Positions 21,634-31,209 of a DNA stretch of 64,000 nt are shown here, in pieces; position 1 is the stretch's first letter; each line of letters opens with the position of its first letter. Source of the stretch: Mycobacterium sp. Its GTDB lineage: Bacteria > Actinomycetota > Actinomycetes > Mycobacteriales > Mycobacteriaceae. The stretch lies in the NCBI GenBank assembly GCA_020438845.1, contig JAGQTV010000038.1, forward strand, positions 1-64,000. Direction: 5' to 3'. Position numbers and translations under genes: made by a program. The notes under the pieces are model-generated. The model was not told the origin of the DNA and did not search any database. It was given only the letters and a program-made list of their open reading frames with translations.

Positions 21634-21892
21634 GGGGCGATCTGCACTCTTGACGTGAGCGGCGGATCCCCAATTCGTTAGGCGCGAATTAACCTGTTAT
21701 TCAACCGGAGTCCGCGACGCCGGTGGCATGATCGGCTCCCGAGACGGCCGTTTATCGCCTACAGTACGAACCGGAACGGCCTCAATCCCTTTTGCAGAAG
21801 GACGCTGAGCCCCCCTTCCGCGCTGAAACCGATCCGGCTGAGCACCACCCCACTGACTTTTCAGGTCGAAGTAGTTAAGGAGGGCGCTGACG
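21634..21892 (+). other. Leader region of mgtE, no recognised element
   Basis: About 260 bases between the RsiV-like gene and mgtE. I looked for an M-box magnesium riboswitch because mgtE genes often carry one; only a short TTCGTTAGG similarity is present, without the later conserved core. An AAGGAGG ribosome site ends the region. Confidence 0.4.
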
Positions 21893-23278
21893 ATGAACCG
21901 ATCCAGTGCGGAGCTCGGCGTACTTGGCGTTCTGACCATTCGGGCGGCCGAACTCGACTCACCCGAAGCGATCGCGGAGTGGCTGCGGGCGGCGGGCACC
22001 GCCGAACGCAGCCGTCAGGTGTCTGCGATGTCGAAAGACAAGCTGGCTCATTTCGTGTCGCTGCTCGATTCCGGCACCGGCCCGGAATTGCTGGGCTCCG
22101 TGGACCCCGATCTGGCGGCTCGCATGGTTCAGTCGGCGGGTGTCGGCCAGTCGGCCTGGTGGTTGGAAGCCCTCGATCCCGACCAGGGCGCGGAAGTCCT
22201 TCGCAGGGTGGATAATTCGATCCGCGAATCGTTGCTGGCCCAGATCGCCCCGGAGCGGGCGCAAGCGCTCGGCGAGCTTTTGCGGTGTCCGCCGAGATCA
22301 GTAGCCGCGCATATCCTGCCGGATGTTTTCGTGGTCACAGAAACGCTGACCGCAGCCGAGGCCGAGTCCACCGTCCGCTCCCAGTGCGCGCAGGTGCGGG
22401 CCAGGGCCCGCGCCGATGCGTACATCTACGTCACTGATGCCGCCGAGCGGTTGACCGGATTGTTGGAATTCCAGGACCTGGTGCTGGCCGAGCCAAATCA
22501 GACTGTCTCCGAACTGATGAGCGGCGACCCAGTCTGGGTTGGCCCGCTGGTCGACGCCGAGCAGGCGGCCAAAGTGCTGCTGGACCATGAACTTACCGCG
22601 CTGCCCGTCCTCGATGACGAGCGCAGGCTCCTCGGCGTTCTGACAGCCGACATCGCCGCCGACATCATCCGCAGGGAGGCGACTGCGGACGCTCAACGCC
22701 AAGGCGGCTCCGCGCCGCTGGAAGTCCCGTATCTTCAAGCCTCGCCGGCGCGGCTGTGGCGTAAGCGCATCGTCTGGCTCCTCGTGCTCTTCGTCGCCGA
22801 GGCCTACACCGGAACGGTGCTCCGAGCGTTCGAAGACGAGATGCAGACCGTCATCGCGCTGGCGTTCTTCATCCCCCTGCTGATCGGGACCGGCGGTAAT
22901 ACGGGTACCCAGATCACTACGACTCTGGTACGCGCTCTGGCCACCGGGCATGCGCGGCTGCGTGACCTGCCGAAGATCCTGTCTAAGGAACTGACAACGG
23001 GGTTGCTCGTCGCTGCCACGATGGCGGCGGCCGCCCTTGTGCGGGCATGGACGCTCGGAGTCGGGGCCGAGGTGACCGTCACCGTATGTCTGACGGTTGC
23101 CGCGATCGTCATGTGGTCCTCACTGGTGGCGGCGGTTCTGCCGCCGCTGCTGAAAAAGCTGAGACTGGATCCCGCAGTCGTCTCGGCGCCCATGATCTCC
23201 ACGATCGTCGACGGCACCGGACTTATCATCTATTTCGTGATCGCCCACCTGACACTGCCGCAGCTGGCAGGCCTCTAG
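21893..23278 (+). CDS. mgtE: MgtE magnesium transporter
   Basis: 461 residues from ATG 21893 behind AAGGAGG. Layout is the standard one: N-terminal superhelical domain (about 10-130), a pair of CBS domains (about 140-260, with TALPVLDDERRLLGVL), and a five-helix membrane domain from about residue 290. The pore signature IPLLIGTGGNTGTQITT is intact. Cytoplasmic Mg2+ sensing closes the channel in known MgtE proteins. It is absent at this position in the M. tuberculosis order as I recall it, so it is an insertion between the Rv3036c-like and Rv3035-like genes. Convergent with the latter at a five-base gap. Confidence 0.95.
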   Translation: MNRSSAELGVLGVLTIRAAELDSPEAIAEWLRAAGTAERSRQVSAMSKDKLAHFVSLLDSGTGPELLGSVDPDLAARMVQSAGVGQSAWWLEALDPDQGAEVLRRVDNSIRESLLAQIAPERAQALGELLRCPPRSVAAHILPDVFVVTETLTAAEAESTVRSQCAQVRARARADAYIYVTDAAERLTGLLEFQDLVLAEPNQTVSELMSGDPVWVGPLVDAEQAAKVLLDHELTALPVLDDERRLLGVLTADIAADIIRREATADAQRQGGSAPLEVPYLQASPARLWRKRIVWLLVLFVAEAYTGTVLRAFEDEMQTVIALAFFIPLLIGTGGNTGTQITTTLVRALATGHARLRDLPKILSKELTTGLLVAATMAAAALVRAWTLGVGAEVTVTVCLTVAAIVMWSSLVAAVLPPLLKKLRLDPAVVSAPMISTIVDGTGLIIYFVIAHLTLPQLAGL

Positions 23279-23283
23279 AAACC

Positions 23284-24588
23284 TCAGTCGCTCTCGGGGC
23301 GGAAGCTGTAGACCTGACCGCTGCTGGTGCCGACGACCACCCGGCGGTCGAAACCGACCGAGATGCCCACCGGAAAGCCGTCCGCCTCGGGAAGTGGGTA
23401 GCTGTTGACCGTGCGCCCGCCGTCTGCGGGGTCGAAGACCGTCAACGTCATCCGGTCCGGCCCGTCGGCGGCCACCACATAGGCGGCCCGCGAGCCAGCC
23501 TGGCTGGAGGTGGTCAACGGGGTGACGTCGTCTCGCCGCCATTGGACCTCGGCGTGGTCGCCGGCGTCGCGGAGGGCGACCAGCCTTGCGCCCGGCCCGC
23601 CGCCCGCGACGATCAACCCCTCAGGTGCTACGGAGGGCGGTGTCTGCGGCTGGAAGTCCAGCGGCAGGGACCATTTGGGCTTTCCGTCGGCGGCGTTGAG
23701 GGCCCAGAGTTGACGGTCGCGGCCGTTGACGTAGACGGTCTGACCGTCCTCGGACAGTACCGGGCTGGCCAGTACGCCGGCGTCGATTGCAGTGCTGGTC
23801 CACTCCTGGGTCAGCAACGGTGTCTGGCCGGCGTGGTAGCGCAGCCCGGTCAGGACCGAGGCTTTCGCACCCGGTTGCCACACGTTCACCACAACGCTCT
23901 GACTTGCCGCCGAGTACGCCGGTGCGGCGGCGACCGGGCAGCCGGGCCGGGACTGTTGACAATCCGTCAGGCCGCGGGTGGCATCCGTCGGGTCGATCCC
24001 GCCCACCAAGTCCAGCGGGGTGCCGGTCACGTCCCCTCTGTGGGAATCGAATACCAGCGTCTGGCCCAGATGGGTGACGACCAGCAGCTGGCCATGATCG
24101 AGAAACCTTGCGGTGGTGGGCATTCCGATCACCGGAGTGCGCCAGCGAACCCACTGGGTGGGCGGGTAGGACAGCATGAGCCCGGGCTGGCCGATGAAGA
24201 GGTTGTCGAACCCGTCGAACAGCGGACTGGAGAACCCTCCGCCCAGCACCATCCGGGTGCACCACCGTTGGCGGCCGTTGTTGTCGTTCTCCCAGACCAT
24301 CAGGGAACAGCCGCCTGCGGTCTGCCCGTTGACCGCCAGATAGCCGTCGCCGCCGAGTGCCGCCGCCGCACCGAGTTCACCCTTGACCGAGCGGGTCCAC
24401 TGCAGGGCCAGTGTCGTGGCACCGGCGGTCGGGGTGTAGCTGCGGTTGGCGGCGTCAGCGTATTGCGCTGGCCATCCCCGGGCTGCCGAAGAGTCCACCC
24501 AGGAGTCGGTGTTGCCGCAGGCCGCAGTCAAGCCTGTCAACGCAGCCACCGACATCACCGCGATCAGCCGCACCGGTGCCCTTCCCAT
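23284..24588 (-). CDS. PQQ-like beta-propeller lipoprotein (Rv3035-like)
   Basis: 434 residues from ATG 24588. A lipoprotein signal peptide with lipobox LTAAC places it on the outer face of the membrane. The mature protein has repeated blade motifs of the PQQ/quinoprotein-like propeller type: LQWTRSVKGELG, DGQTVYVNGRDRQLWALNA, KPKWSLPLDFQPQT, FDPADGGRTVNSYPL. Relatives such as BamB act as scaffolds; the mycobacterial role is unknown. Divergent from the acyltransferase gene with a 44-base gap, an arrangement shared with Rv3035/Rv3034c. Confidence 0.85.
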   Translation of the reverse strand: MGRAPVRLIAVMSVAALTGLTAACGNTDSWVDSSAARGWPAQYADAANRSYTPTAGATTLALQWTRSVKGELGAAAALGGDGYLAVNGQTAGGCSLMVWENDNNGRQRWCTRMVLGGGFSSPLFDGFDNLFIGQPGLMLSYPPTQWVRWRTPVIGMPTTARFLDHGQLLVVTHLGQTLVFDSHRGDVTGTPLDLVGGIDPTDATRGLTDCQQSRPGCPVAAAPAYSAASQSVVVNVWQPGAKASVLTGLRYHAGQTPLLTQEWTSTAIDAGVLASPVLSEDGQTVYVNGRDRQLWALNAADGKPKWSLPLDFQPQTPPSVAPEGLIVAGGGPGARLVALRDAGDHAEVQWRRDDVTPLTTSSQAGSRAAYVVAADGPDRMTLTVFDPADGGRTVNSYPLPEADGFPVGISVGFDRRVVVGTSSGQVYSFRPESD

Positions 24589-24632
24589 CCAGGCGAGACT
24601 AGCGGTTAGGCAGGTGGTTACGCTGGTGCGCC

Positions 24633-25370
24633 ATGACGACCATGTGGGGCGCGCCGATACACAAGCGCTGGCGCGGGTCGCGGCTGCGCGATCCTCGCCA
24701 GGCTCGCTTCCTCACCAAAGCCTCGCTGAAGTGGGTCATCGCCAACCGTGCATACACGCCGTGGTACCTGGTCCGGTACTGGCGGCTGCTCAAGTTCAAG
24801 CTGGCCAACCCGCACGTCATCACCCGCGGAATGGTGTTCCTCGGCAAGGGAGTCGAGATCCACGCCACACCGGAACTGGCGCAATTGGAGATCGGCCGCT
24901 GGGTGCACATCGGGGACAAGAACACCATCAGGGCGCACGAAGGCTCGCTGCGGCTGGGTGACAAGGTGGTTTTCGGCCGGGACAACGTCATCAACTGCTA
25001 CCTCGACATCGAGTTCGGTGAGTCGGCGCTGATGGCCGATTGGTGCTACGTGTGCGACTTCGACCACAAGATGGACAACATCGAGATGGCGATCAAGGAC
25101 CAGGGCATCGTCAAGACCCCGGTGCGGATCGGCCCCGACACCTGGATCGCCACCAAGGTCACCATTCTGCGCGGCACCACGATTGGCCGCGGTTGCGTGC
25201 TTGGCGCGCACGCCGTCGTCAAGGGCGATATCCCGGACTTCTCCATCGCAGTCGGATCGCCGGCCAAGGTGGTCAAGAACCGCAAGCTGGCCTGGGAGAC
25301 CTCGGCGGCGCAACGGGCCGAGTTGGCCGCCAACCTGGCCGACATCGAGCGCAAAAAGGCCTCTCGTTAG
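24633..25370 (+). CDS. Left-handed beta-helix acyltransferase (Rv3034c-like)
   Basis: 245 residues. A basic N-terminus is followed by hexapeptide repeats of a left-handed beta helix, for example VFLGKGVEIHA, LEIGRWVHIGDKNTI, LRLGDKVVFGRDNVI and VRIGPDTWIATKVTILRGTTIGRGCVLGAHAVVKGDIP, ending with the VGSPAKVVKNR motif of maltose/galactoside acetyltransferase relatives. It lies beside the methylglucose-lipopolysaccharide genes, so acylation of that polysaccharide is the likely role; this is inferred from neighbourhood and from the M. tuberculosis locus. Confidence 0.87.
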   Translation: MTTMWGAPIHKRWRGSRLRDPRQARFLTKASLKWVIANRAYTPWYLVRYWRLLKFKLANPHVITRGMVFLGKGVEIHATPELAQLEIGRWVHIGDKNTIRAHEGSLRLGDKVVFGRDNVINCYLDIEFGESALMADWCYVCDFDHKMDNIEMAIKDQGIVKTPVRIGPDTWIATKVTILRGTTIGRGCVLGAHAVVKGDIPDFSIAVGSPAKVVKNRKLAWETSAAQRAELAANLADIERKKASR

Positions 25371-25383
25371 GCCTGCTGCATCC

Positions 25384-28251
25384 TCAATCGAATTTCAGCT
25401 GGATAAGGGAGCAGTCGTCCTCGAAGGATTCTTCACGTGTCAATGTCCGCAGTTCGGCGACGAGGTCATCGAGCGACCAGGCCTCTGATCCGACCATCCG
25501 GGTGACCAGGGTGCGGAAATCGTCCAAAGACAGCTGCCGGTCGTCATCGAGTTGAAGTTCATACGCTCCGTCGCTGAACAACAGGATCTGGCACCCGGGC
25601 GGAACCGCATACGTCGCGCAGGTGAACACGGTGTCTTCGAACATCCCGACCGGTTCCGAGGTCGCGGACAATTCCGTCATTGCTGCTGCAGTGCCGTCAG
25701 CTGAATTGAAGGCGAAGGCCGGCGGGGCACCGGCGCTGGCATAACGCAGCACGCGGTTGGACGCCTCGTAGACCCCTATCCACATGGTGAAGTAGTGGTC
25801 GTTTTGTCGATCCATCTGGAACAGGCCGTTCAACCCGGCCAGCACGGCTTCCGGTGCGGGCACGGCTTCTTGGGCGAGAGAACCGGACCGCAGCATGTTG
25901 TGCACGGAAACCGCCAGGAGTGCTGGTTCGACGCCATGCCCGGAAACGTCGATCATGTAGACCAGCAGGTGATCGTCGTCCATCCAGTTGTAGTAGAAAC
26001 AGTCACCACCGAGTTCCTGGGCCGGCAGATATCGCGACGACACGGCTACCTTGCCGGTGAGGCTGCGCGGCATGATTGACTTCATGTAGTCAGCGGCCCT
26101 GGCCAGTTCCACCGCCATCTGGTCGCTTTGCCGTTGGAGGCGCTGCGTCAGGATGAGGTTGCGTTCCTCGGCCTGAATGGTGGCGGTGACGTCGACGACT
26201 TGTGAAATGAACAGCTCGAGCTGAGCGTCGTCGTCGCGCACGCAGCCCACTGACGAATCGCCCCAGATCCGGTGGCCGTTGGCGTGAATGTACTGCTTGA
26301 GCAGTCGGTAGGAGTCAATGCGCCCGGTCTTGACGTCTTCGACGTACTTCAAATCCACTTCCAGGTGCTCCGGCGCGGTCAACTCCTGCCAGGTCTTCTG
26401 TGTCAGAGTTTCTGCGTCGTAGCCGAACAAGTCGCAGAGCGCGTTGTTGACCTCGAGCAAGCGCCCGTCCGGCGCGATGAGACACATCCCGACCGCCGCG
26501 CTTTCCACCGCGCGGCGCAGGCGTGCGTCGGCTCTCGCCCGCTCCTCCGCCTGCTGAGCCGCCACCTCGGCATCGATCACACGGAATGCGCTGCGAATGC
26601 CGTCCTGTCTACCGTCGGCGTCGTAGAAGGGCTTGGCGAAGAGGTGAACCCAATGAGTCACGCCGTCCAGCGACCTCACCCGCGCGCGGCCCTTCACCGC
26701 CCCTCCCTCGGCGAGAGTCTTCACCCTGGCGAAGTGGGCCGATTCTTCCTCGGGCGGAACGATCTCCAGTTCGGCCCGGCCCAGCCAGTATTCGGGCGGC
26801 GCGCCCAGCACATCCTCGACGGACGGCGACGACCACACGAACTTGCCGTCGCGGATGAGCATGACCACGTCTGCGGCGTTCTCAGCCAGCAAACGGTATT
26901 TCTCTTCGGAGTCGGCAATGCGTCGCACGAGGTCGGAACGCTCCGTGACGTCCCGCCACGTGAGGTTCAGCCGATCGGCACTGGTTCGAGTGGCACGAAT
27001 GTCGTAATGCCGGACGGCTTGCAGGATCTCGCTGAAAAATGGGAAGTCATCGAGGACTACCGGTTCGCCGTCCTCCAGGCACTGGAAGAACCGCCGTTGT
27101 AGGTCCGAGTTACGCAGAGTCGGCGACACTTCAAGTTGGGTACGGCCGATCAATTGGCTGCGCCCGAGCCCGAGCCCGAGTTCGGCCACGGCGGCGCTGT
27201 TGACGGTGAGATACCGGAGGTCGACAACCTGTCCGGCGGAATCGCGGACCGCTTCCAGCAACGTTTGTGGGTCGAGCATGCTGTCGGCGATGGCACGTAG
27301 CTGGTTGCGTTCCGATTCGGCGACCTCGTACTGTTTCCGCTCGCGCTCGCCCAGGTAGAGCGCCAGCAAACCGACCGCAACGGTGCTGACGGCGGTCGAG
27401 AAAGTCAACGCAGCATCTCGTCCGACGCCGAGGGTGAGGAAAATGCGCCGCGACAGCCCCACGAGAAGCGGAAAGCCTGCGATGACAAGGCCCAGTCGGA
27501 CCCGCGAACCCTGGTCGGTTCTAGAGATCAGCCAGGCTATTGGAGCCCGGTCGGGTCGAGCGAGCAGCGCGGCAGCGCCGAGGAAGAGCAAGCCAATAGC
27601 GGTCAGCAGCGACATCCCCGTTGACGTTGCGACCACCACGACGTCCAGGGCATCGAAGACATAAGCCAGGACTGCGATTCCCGGAAGTGTCATCGCAACG
27701 ATCGAACTCACCGTCCAGACCACGCTGGCCCACCGGCGATTCAGCTGAGTGAGCCCAACGGGGGTGGACAGCAAGAGGGTCGCCACCGCCGTATGCGGAC
27801 TGGGCCGGCCGGGCCACGTCGTGTCGAGCGCAGAGACGGCGTTACCGAACCAGATCAGATCCACCCCGAACCCACGACCGGTCGCATACTCCACGAGGAC
27901 GAGCGCGGCGGCGGCGCCCACCACCAACGACAAAACTCGCCCCGCCCAGATCCGGGCTTTTGAAGGGTGGCCCGATTGCAGCAGGATCGCCGCACCCAAT
28001 GCCGCGAGCCACAGCGCCGTCCACGGCGTCATTTCCGGCCAGGTCGAAACGATCCGGGTCAACACCGGGATACCGGCCACCCACCCGACCCAATCCAGCG
28101 TCGCGAGGGCGATTACCAGCACCGCCGCTGCGAATCCCAACCGAACCGATGCCGTCACAGGGGTCAGTCGAGTGGCTGCCGGAGTCATGGCGCCGACGCG
28201 AACGCTCTGCACAAAGTGAGGGCTCCCGATCTCGCTGGAGACGGCTTTCAC
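25384..28251 (-). CDS. Membrane PAS-SpoIIE (PP2C-type) serine phosphatase
   Basis: 955 residues from GTG 28251; ATG 28188 is an alternative. Residues about 30-310 contain around eight hydrophobic helices, forming a membrane sensor region. Three PAS-like segments follow (about 320-440, 450-580 and 590-700). The C-terminal SpoIIE-type domain keeps the metal-binding Asp residues: LGGDCFYYNW, MIDVSGHGVEPAL, FSDGAYEL and EDDCSLIQL. Such enzymes usually dephosphorylate anti-anti-sigma factors in partner-switching pathways controlling alternative sigma factors; no anti-sigma or STAS gene is adjacent. It occupies the place between the Rv3034c-like and Rv3032-like genes. Confidence 0.9.
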   Translation of the reverse strand: MKAVSSEIGSPHFVQSVRVGAMTPAATRLTPVTASVRLGFAAAVLVIALATLDWVGWVAGIPVLTRIVSTWPEMTPWTALWLAALGAAILLQSGHPSKARIWAGRVLSLVVGAAAALVLVEYATGRGFGVDLIWFGNAVSALDTTWPGRPSPHTAVATLLLSTPVGLTQLNRRWASVVWTVSSIVAMTLPGIAVLAYVFDALDVVVVATSTGMSLLTAIGLLFLGAAALLARPDRAPIAWLISRTDQGSRVRLGLVIAGFPLLVGLSRRIFLTLGVGRDAALTFSTAVSTVAVGLLALYLGERERKQYEVAESERNQLRAIADSMLDPQTLLEAVRDSAGQVVDLRYLTVNSAAVAELGLGLGRSQLIGRTQLEVSPTLRNSDLQRRFFQCLEDGEPVVLDDFPFFSEILQAVRHYDIRATRTSADRLNLTWRDVTERSDLVRRIADSEEKYRLLAENAADVVMLIRDGKFVWSSPSVEDVLGAPPEYWLGRAELEIVPPEEESAHFARVKTLAEGGAVKGRARVRSLDGVTHWVHLFAKPFYDADGRQDGIRSAFRVIDAEVAAQQAEERARADARLRRAVESAAVGMCLIAPDGRLLEVNNALCDLFGYDAETLTQKTWQELTAPEHLEVDLKYVEDVKTGRIDSYRLLKQYIHANGHRIWGDSSVGCVRDDDAQLELFISQVVDVTATIQAEERNLILTQRLQRQSDQMAVELARAADYMKSIMPRSLTGKVAVSSRYLPAQELGGDCFYYNWMDDDHLLVYMIDVSGHGVEPALLAVSVHNMLRSGSLAQEAVPAPEAVLAGLNGLFQMDRQNDHYFTMWIGVYEASNRVLRYASAGAPPAFAFNSADGTAAAMTELSATSEPVGMFEDTVFTCATYAVPPGCQILLFSDGAYELQLDDDRQLSLDDFRTLVTRMVGSEAWSLDDLVAELRTLTREESFEDDCSLIQLKFD

Positions 28252-28361
28252 CGTTGAACTTAGCCCATTTCACCCTCGTGACCACGGCAAACTCGACTGG
28301 CTGTCACCAAATTGTGCAGTTCGCAGGTTTCGTTTGACGTGAGCGGCGCGTGTACCGGGGC

Positions 28362-29591
28362 TCAGCGGCCCGGAAGTGGCTGCTTGACGATGGGCCGACG
28401 CTCCAATGGCCCGCGTTCCCGTCTCGTCGCCGCCCGATAGACCCTAGCCGTGCGATCAGCCACGGTGCGCCAGTCGAACTCCGCGGTGAGGCGTTTGCGT
28501 GCGGCAAGGGCCCGTTTCTGGGCGGCAGCGGGGTCGTCGAGTACGGCACGCACCGCCCCGGCGAGGGAGGCAACATCGCGCGGCGGGAATGACAGCCCGG
28601 TCTGCCCGTCGATGACCGCCTCGCCCAAGCCACCGACGTTCGAGGTGACAAGGGGAGCCCCCGCGGCCGCGGCCTCCAGGGCCACGATGCCGAAGGGCTC
28701 GTAATGGCTGGGCAGCACTGCAACATCGACGCGGTGCAGCAATCGCAGGAGATTGTCGTGCTCGGCCCGACCGACGAAACGGACGCACCTGAATACCTTG
28801 TGCTTGCGGGCCATCTCCGCCAGCCAGGCTTCCTGGGTCCCGTCGCCGGCGATCGTCAGTGTGGTCCCGGGATGGGTGCGCCGGATCCGGGGCAGCGCGG
28901 CGATAGCGTCGTGGACGCCCTTCTCATATTCGAGGCGACCGAAATACAGCAGTTCCGGCGGCCCGTGGTGCGGGCGGCGCCGCGCGAAGGGCCAGCGGCT
29001 GGAGTCGATTCCGTTGGGGATGACGCTGATCGGTGGCAATCCGGGGGCGAACAGGTCGTCGATTTCCCGGGCCATCGAGGCCGAACACGCGATCAGTGCG
29101 TCCGATGCTCGCGCCAGCCAGGACTCGCACGCGTGCACCTGGCGGTTAACCGGCCCGGTAACCCAGCCGGAGTGCCGGCCGGCCTCGGTCGCGTGGATGG
29201 TGGAAACCATTGGTGCATCGAAGAATTCGGCCAGTGCGATGGATGGATGGGCAACCAGCCAGTCATGGGCGTGGACGACGTCAGGCGCCCAGCCATCGCG
29301 CAGCGCCAACCCCGCCCGCACCATGGCATGACCCATCGCCAGAGTCCAGGCCATCATGTCGCGGCCGAACTCGAACTCATGCGGGTCCTGGGCGGCGGCG
29401 ATCACGCGTACGCCCTCGTGGACGCCGTCGGTGGTCGGGTGGCTGGCAGGGTCGGTGTCGAAGGGCTGCCGCGATAACACCAGTACCTCGTGGCCGGCGT
29501 CGGCGAGGGCGGTGGCCAGGTGATGTACGTGCCGGCCGAGGCCGCCGATGACCACCGGCGGGTACTCCCACGACACCATCAGCACCTTCAT
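28362..29591 (-). CDS. Alpha-1,4-glucosyltransferase of methylglucose polysaccharide synthesis (Rv3032-like, GT4)
   Basis: 409 residues from ATG 29591; the open frame upstream runs under the neighbouring gene and is discarded. It has the GlgA/GT4 architecture: N-terminal WEYPPVVIGGLGRHVHHLA with the donor-binding glycines, DVVHAHDWLVAHP, and in the C-terminal domain YFGRLEYEKGVHDAI and the E-x7-E motif in SHYEPFGIVALEAAAAG. Rv3032 is known as the main alpha-(1,4)-glucosyltransferase for cytoplasmic 6-O-methylglucose lipopolysaccharide, with a contribution to glycogen. Last of three consecutive minus-strand genes with the branching enzyme and methyltransferase. Confidence 0.93.
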   Translation of the reverse strand: MKVLMVSWEYPPVVIGGLGRHVHHLATALADAGHEVLVLSRQPFDTDPASHPTTDGVHEGVRVIAAAQDPHEFEFGRDMMAWTLAMGHAMVRAGLALRDGWAPDVVHAHDWLVAHPSIALAEFFDAPMVSTIHATEAGRHSGWVTGPVNRQVHACESWLARASDALIACSASMAREIDDLFAPGLPPISVIPNGIDSSRWPFARRRPHHGPPELLYFGRLEYEKGVHDAIAALPRIRRTHPGTTLTIAGDGTQEAWLAEMARKHKVFRCVRFVGRAEHDNLLRLLHRVDVAVLPSHYEPFGIVALEAAAAGAPLVTSNVGGLGEAVIDGQTGLSFPPRDVASLAGAVRAVLDDPAAAQKRALAARKRLTAEFDWRTVADRTARVYRAATRRERGPLERRPIVKQPLPGR

Positions 29592-29649
29592 CCTGAGGTT
29601 TCCGGGCATCCTGAGGCGTTCTCCGGGTCCGCGAGCCAAGCGACAGGGC

Positions 29650-31209
29650 TCACTTGGGCAGGCGTCGAGCGTCCAGTGCGCCGAACAATCCATCGGCACG
29701 ATTCCAGCCCTCAGCCAGTCGCAGGGCGGCATCCCGGCGGCCCGAGGCCAGCGCGTCGGCGATCTCCCGGGTGGCATGGGCGTGCAGGTGCGCCCGGTAG
29801 CGCGCGTAATCGGCGGCGGAATCCTTGCTCACCATGAACGGCCAGTCGCTGGATACCGTCAGCAGCGTCTCACGCAGGATCTGGTCGGCCACGCAGTTGC
29901 GGGTCGGCGCGGTATCGGTCTGCGCCAGCGCCTTGTCGACCGTTGCCAGCGCGGTCTCCACCACCTCGGCGTTGAGCGCCACCAGGTCGGCGACCTTCGG
30001 GCCGGACCAGACCTGCCAGTCCTTGCCGGAACCCCACGAGCTGGGCGGCAATTCGACCGGAGCACCGACGAATCCGTTCGCCAATGCGTCTGACAGCGTG
30101 CCCACCCGGACCCCCGCCTCCGGCAAGGCCCGCAGCAGCCGCTCCAGCCAGACTGGCCCCTCGTACCACCAATGGCCGAACAGTTCGGTATCGAAGGCGG
30201 CCACGACGTGGGCGGGACGACCGATGCGCTCGGACTCGCTGATGAGGCGCTGACGCACCACCCCGACGAAGTCGTCGACGTGGGCGTCCACCGCCCGGTC
30301 AGCGCGCTGCGGTTCGTAGGGGGCCTTGTCGTCCGAGTCGACGTTGCGGCCGGTGACCCGGGCGGGCTTGAGTCCGGTGAGGTGGTCATGGGTGTGGAAG
30401 TCGCGGTAGGCGGCGTGACCCGGGTAGCCGGACTTGGGCGACCACACCCGGTAGCTGACGGTCAGGTCGCGGCCGAACGCCACCACGCCGCTGTCGCCGA
30501 CCGGCCGGCCCAACGCGGTATCGCCGTGCAGCGAGGGCCCGTCGACCATGAAATGGCTGACGCCCGCCGATCGGTAGCCGTGTTCCATCCCCGGGGCATA
30601 GGCGCACTCCGGCGCCCAGATGCCCGACGGGGTGTGAGCGAAGCGCTGGGCCGCATCGGCCAGTCCCTCACGGAGGGCGAACTCGCGCAAGCGCGGATTC
30701 AGCAGTGGCTGGAACGGATGGGCCAGTGGGCCGCCGAGGAGTTCCACGGTGCCGGCATCGATGAGTTCGCGCAGCAGCGGACTGGCGCCGTGACGCCACA
30801 GCACGGTGAAATCCTCCAGGGCCCGCGTGGCCTCGGTGTATTCGCGGCTTCCGAACCGCCGCAACGCCTCCGGATCGGACGCAGTCCCGGGTGCGGCACC
30901 GGTGGGGGCATGGACATTGGCCGCCTCCAGCGCGCGCAACTGCCAGTTGGCCAGCCACCGATGCATGCCGTCCAGGCAGTACGGGTCATCGAGCTGGGCG
31001 GTGACCACCGGGGTGAGGCCCAAGGTGATTAACCGGGTGCGCCCCTCGGCCGCCAAGGTGCGCAGCACGCGGGCCAGTGGAAGGTAGGCCGCCGCCCAGG
31101 ACTGGTAGAGCCACTCCTCGCCCACCGGCCAGCGGCCGTGGTGGGCCAGCCAGGGTAGATGAGTATGCAGGACCAGGCTGAACTGGCCCGGAACGGTCTC
31201 GTGTGTCAT
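29650..31209 (-). CDS. GH57 family 1,4-alpha-glucan branching enzyme (Rv3031-like)
   Basis: 519 residues from ATG 31209, overlapping the stop of the upstream methyltransferase by ATGA. The N-terminal GH57 motif LVLHTHLPWLAHHGRWPVG is present, with GIWAPECAYAPG carrying the nucleophile Glu, and AAFDTELFGHWWYEGPVWL carrying the acid/base Asp. A C-terminal helical domain follows. It introduces alpha-1,6 branches into alpha-glucan; in mycobacteria the gene is assigned to methylglucose lipopolysaccharide synthesis. Translationally coupled to the methyltransferase and followed after 58 bases by the glucosyltransferase. Confidence 0.92.
   Translation of the reverse strand: MTHETVPGQFSLVLHTHLPWLAHHGRWPVGEEWLYQSWAAAYLPLARVLRTLAAEGRTRLITLGLTPVVTAQLDDPYCLDGMHRWLANWQLRALEAANVHAPTGAAPGTASDPEALRRFGSREYTEATRALEDFTVLWRHGASPLLRELIDAGTVELLGGPLAHPFQPLLNPRLREFALREGLADAAQRFAHTPSGIWAPECAYAPGMEHGYRSAGVSHFMVDGPSLHGDTALGRPVGDSGVVAFGRDLTVSYRVWSPKSGYPGHAAYRDFHTHDHLTGLKPARVTGRNVDSDDKAPYEPQRADRAVDAHVDDFVGVVRQRLISESERIGRPAHVVAAFDTELFGHWWYEGPVWLERLLRALPEAGVRVGTLSDALANGFVGAPVELPPSSWGSGKDWQVWSGPKVADLVALNAEVVETALATVDKALAQTDTAPTRNCVADQILRETLLTVSSDWPFMVSKDSAADYARYRAHLHAHATREIADALASGRRDAALRLAEGWNRADGLFGALDARRLPK

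Noticed and set aside
21634-21892. M-box magnesium riboswitch before mgtE
   Set aside because: Only a nine-base similarity to the M-box 5' strand (TTCGTTAGG) was found; the later conserved GACGCC/GGGTCAAC core is missing. A covariance-model search would settle it.
23047-24609. 520-codon plus-strand open frame opposite the beta-propeller lipoprotein
   Set aside because: The minus strand has a signal peptide, lipobox and propeller motifs; the plus-strand translation is low-complexity shadow.
29592-29777. Extended N-terminus of the glucosyltransferase
   Set aside because: The extra 62 residues overlap the branching-enzyme gene and do not resemble the family, which starts at the WEYPPVV segment.
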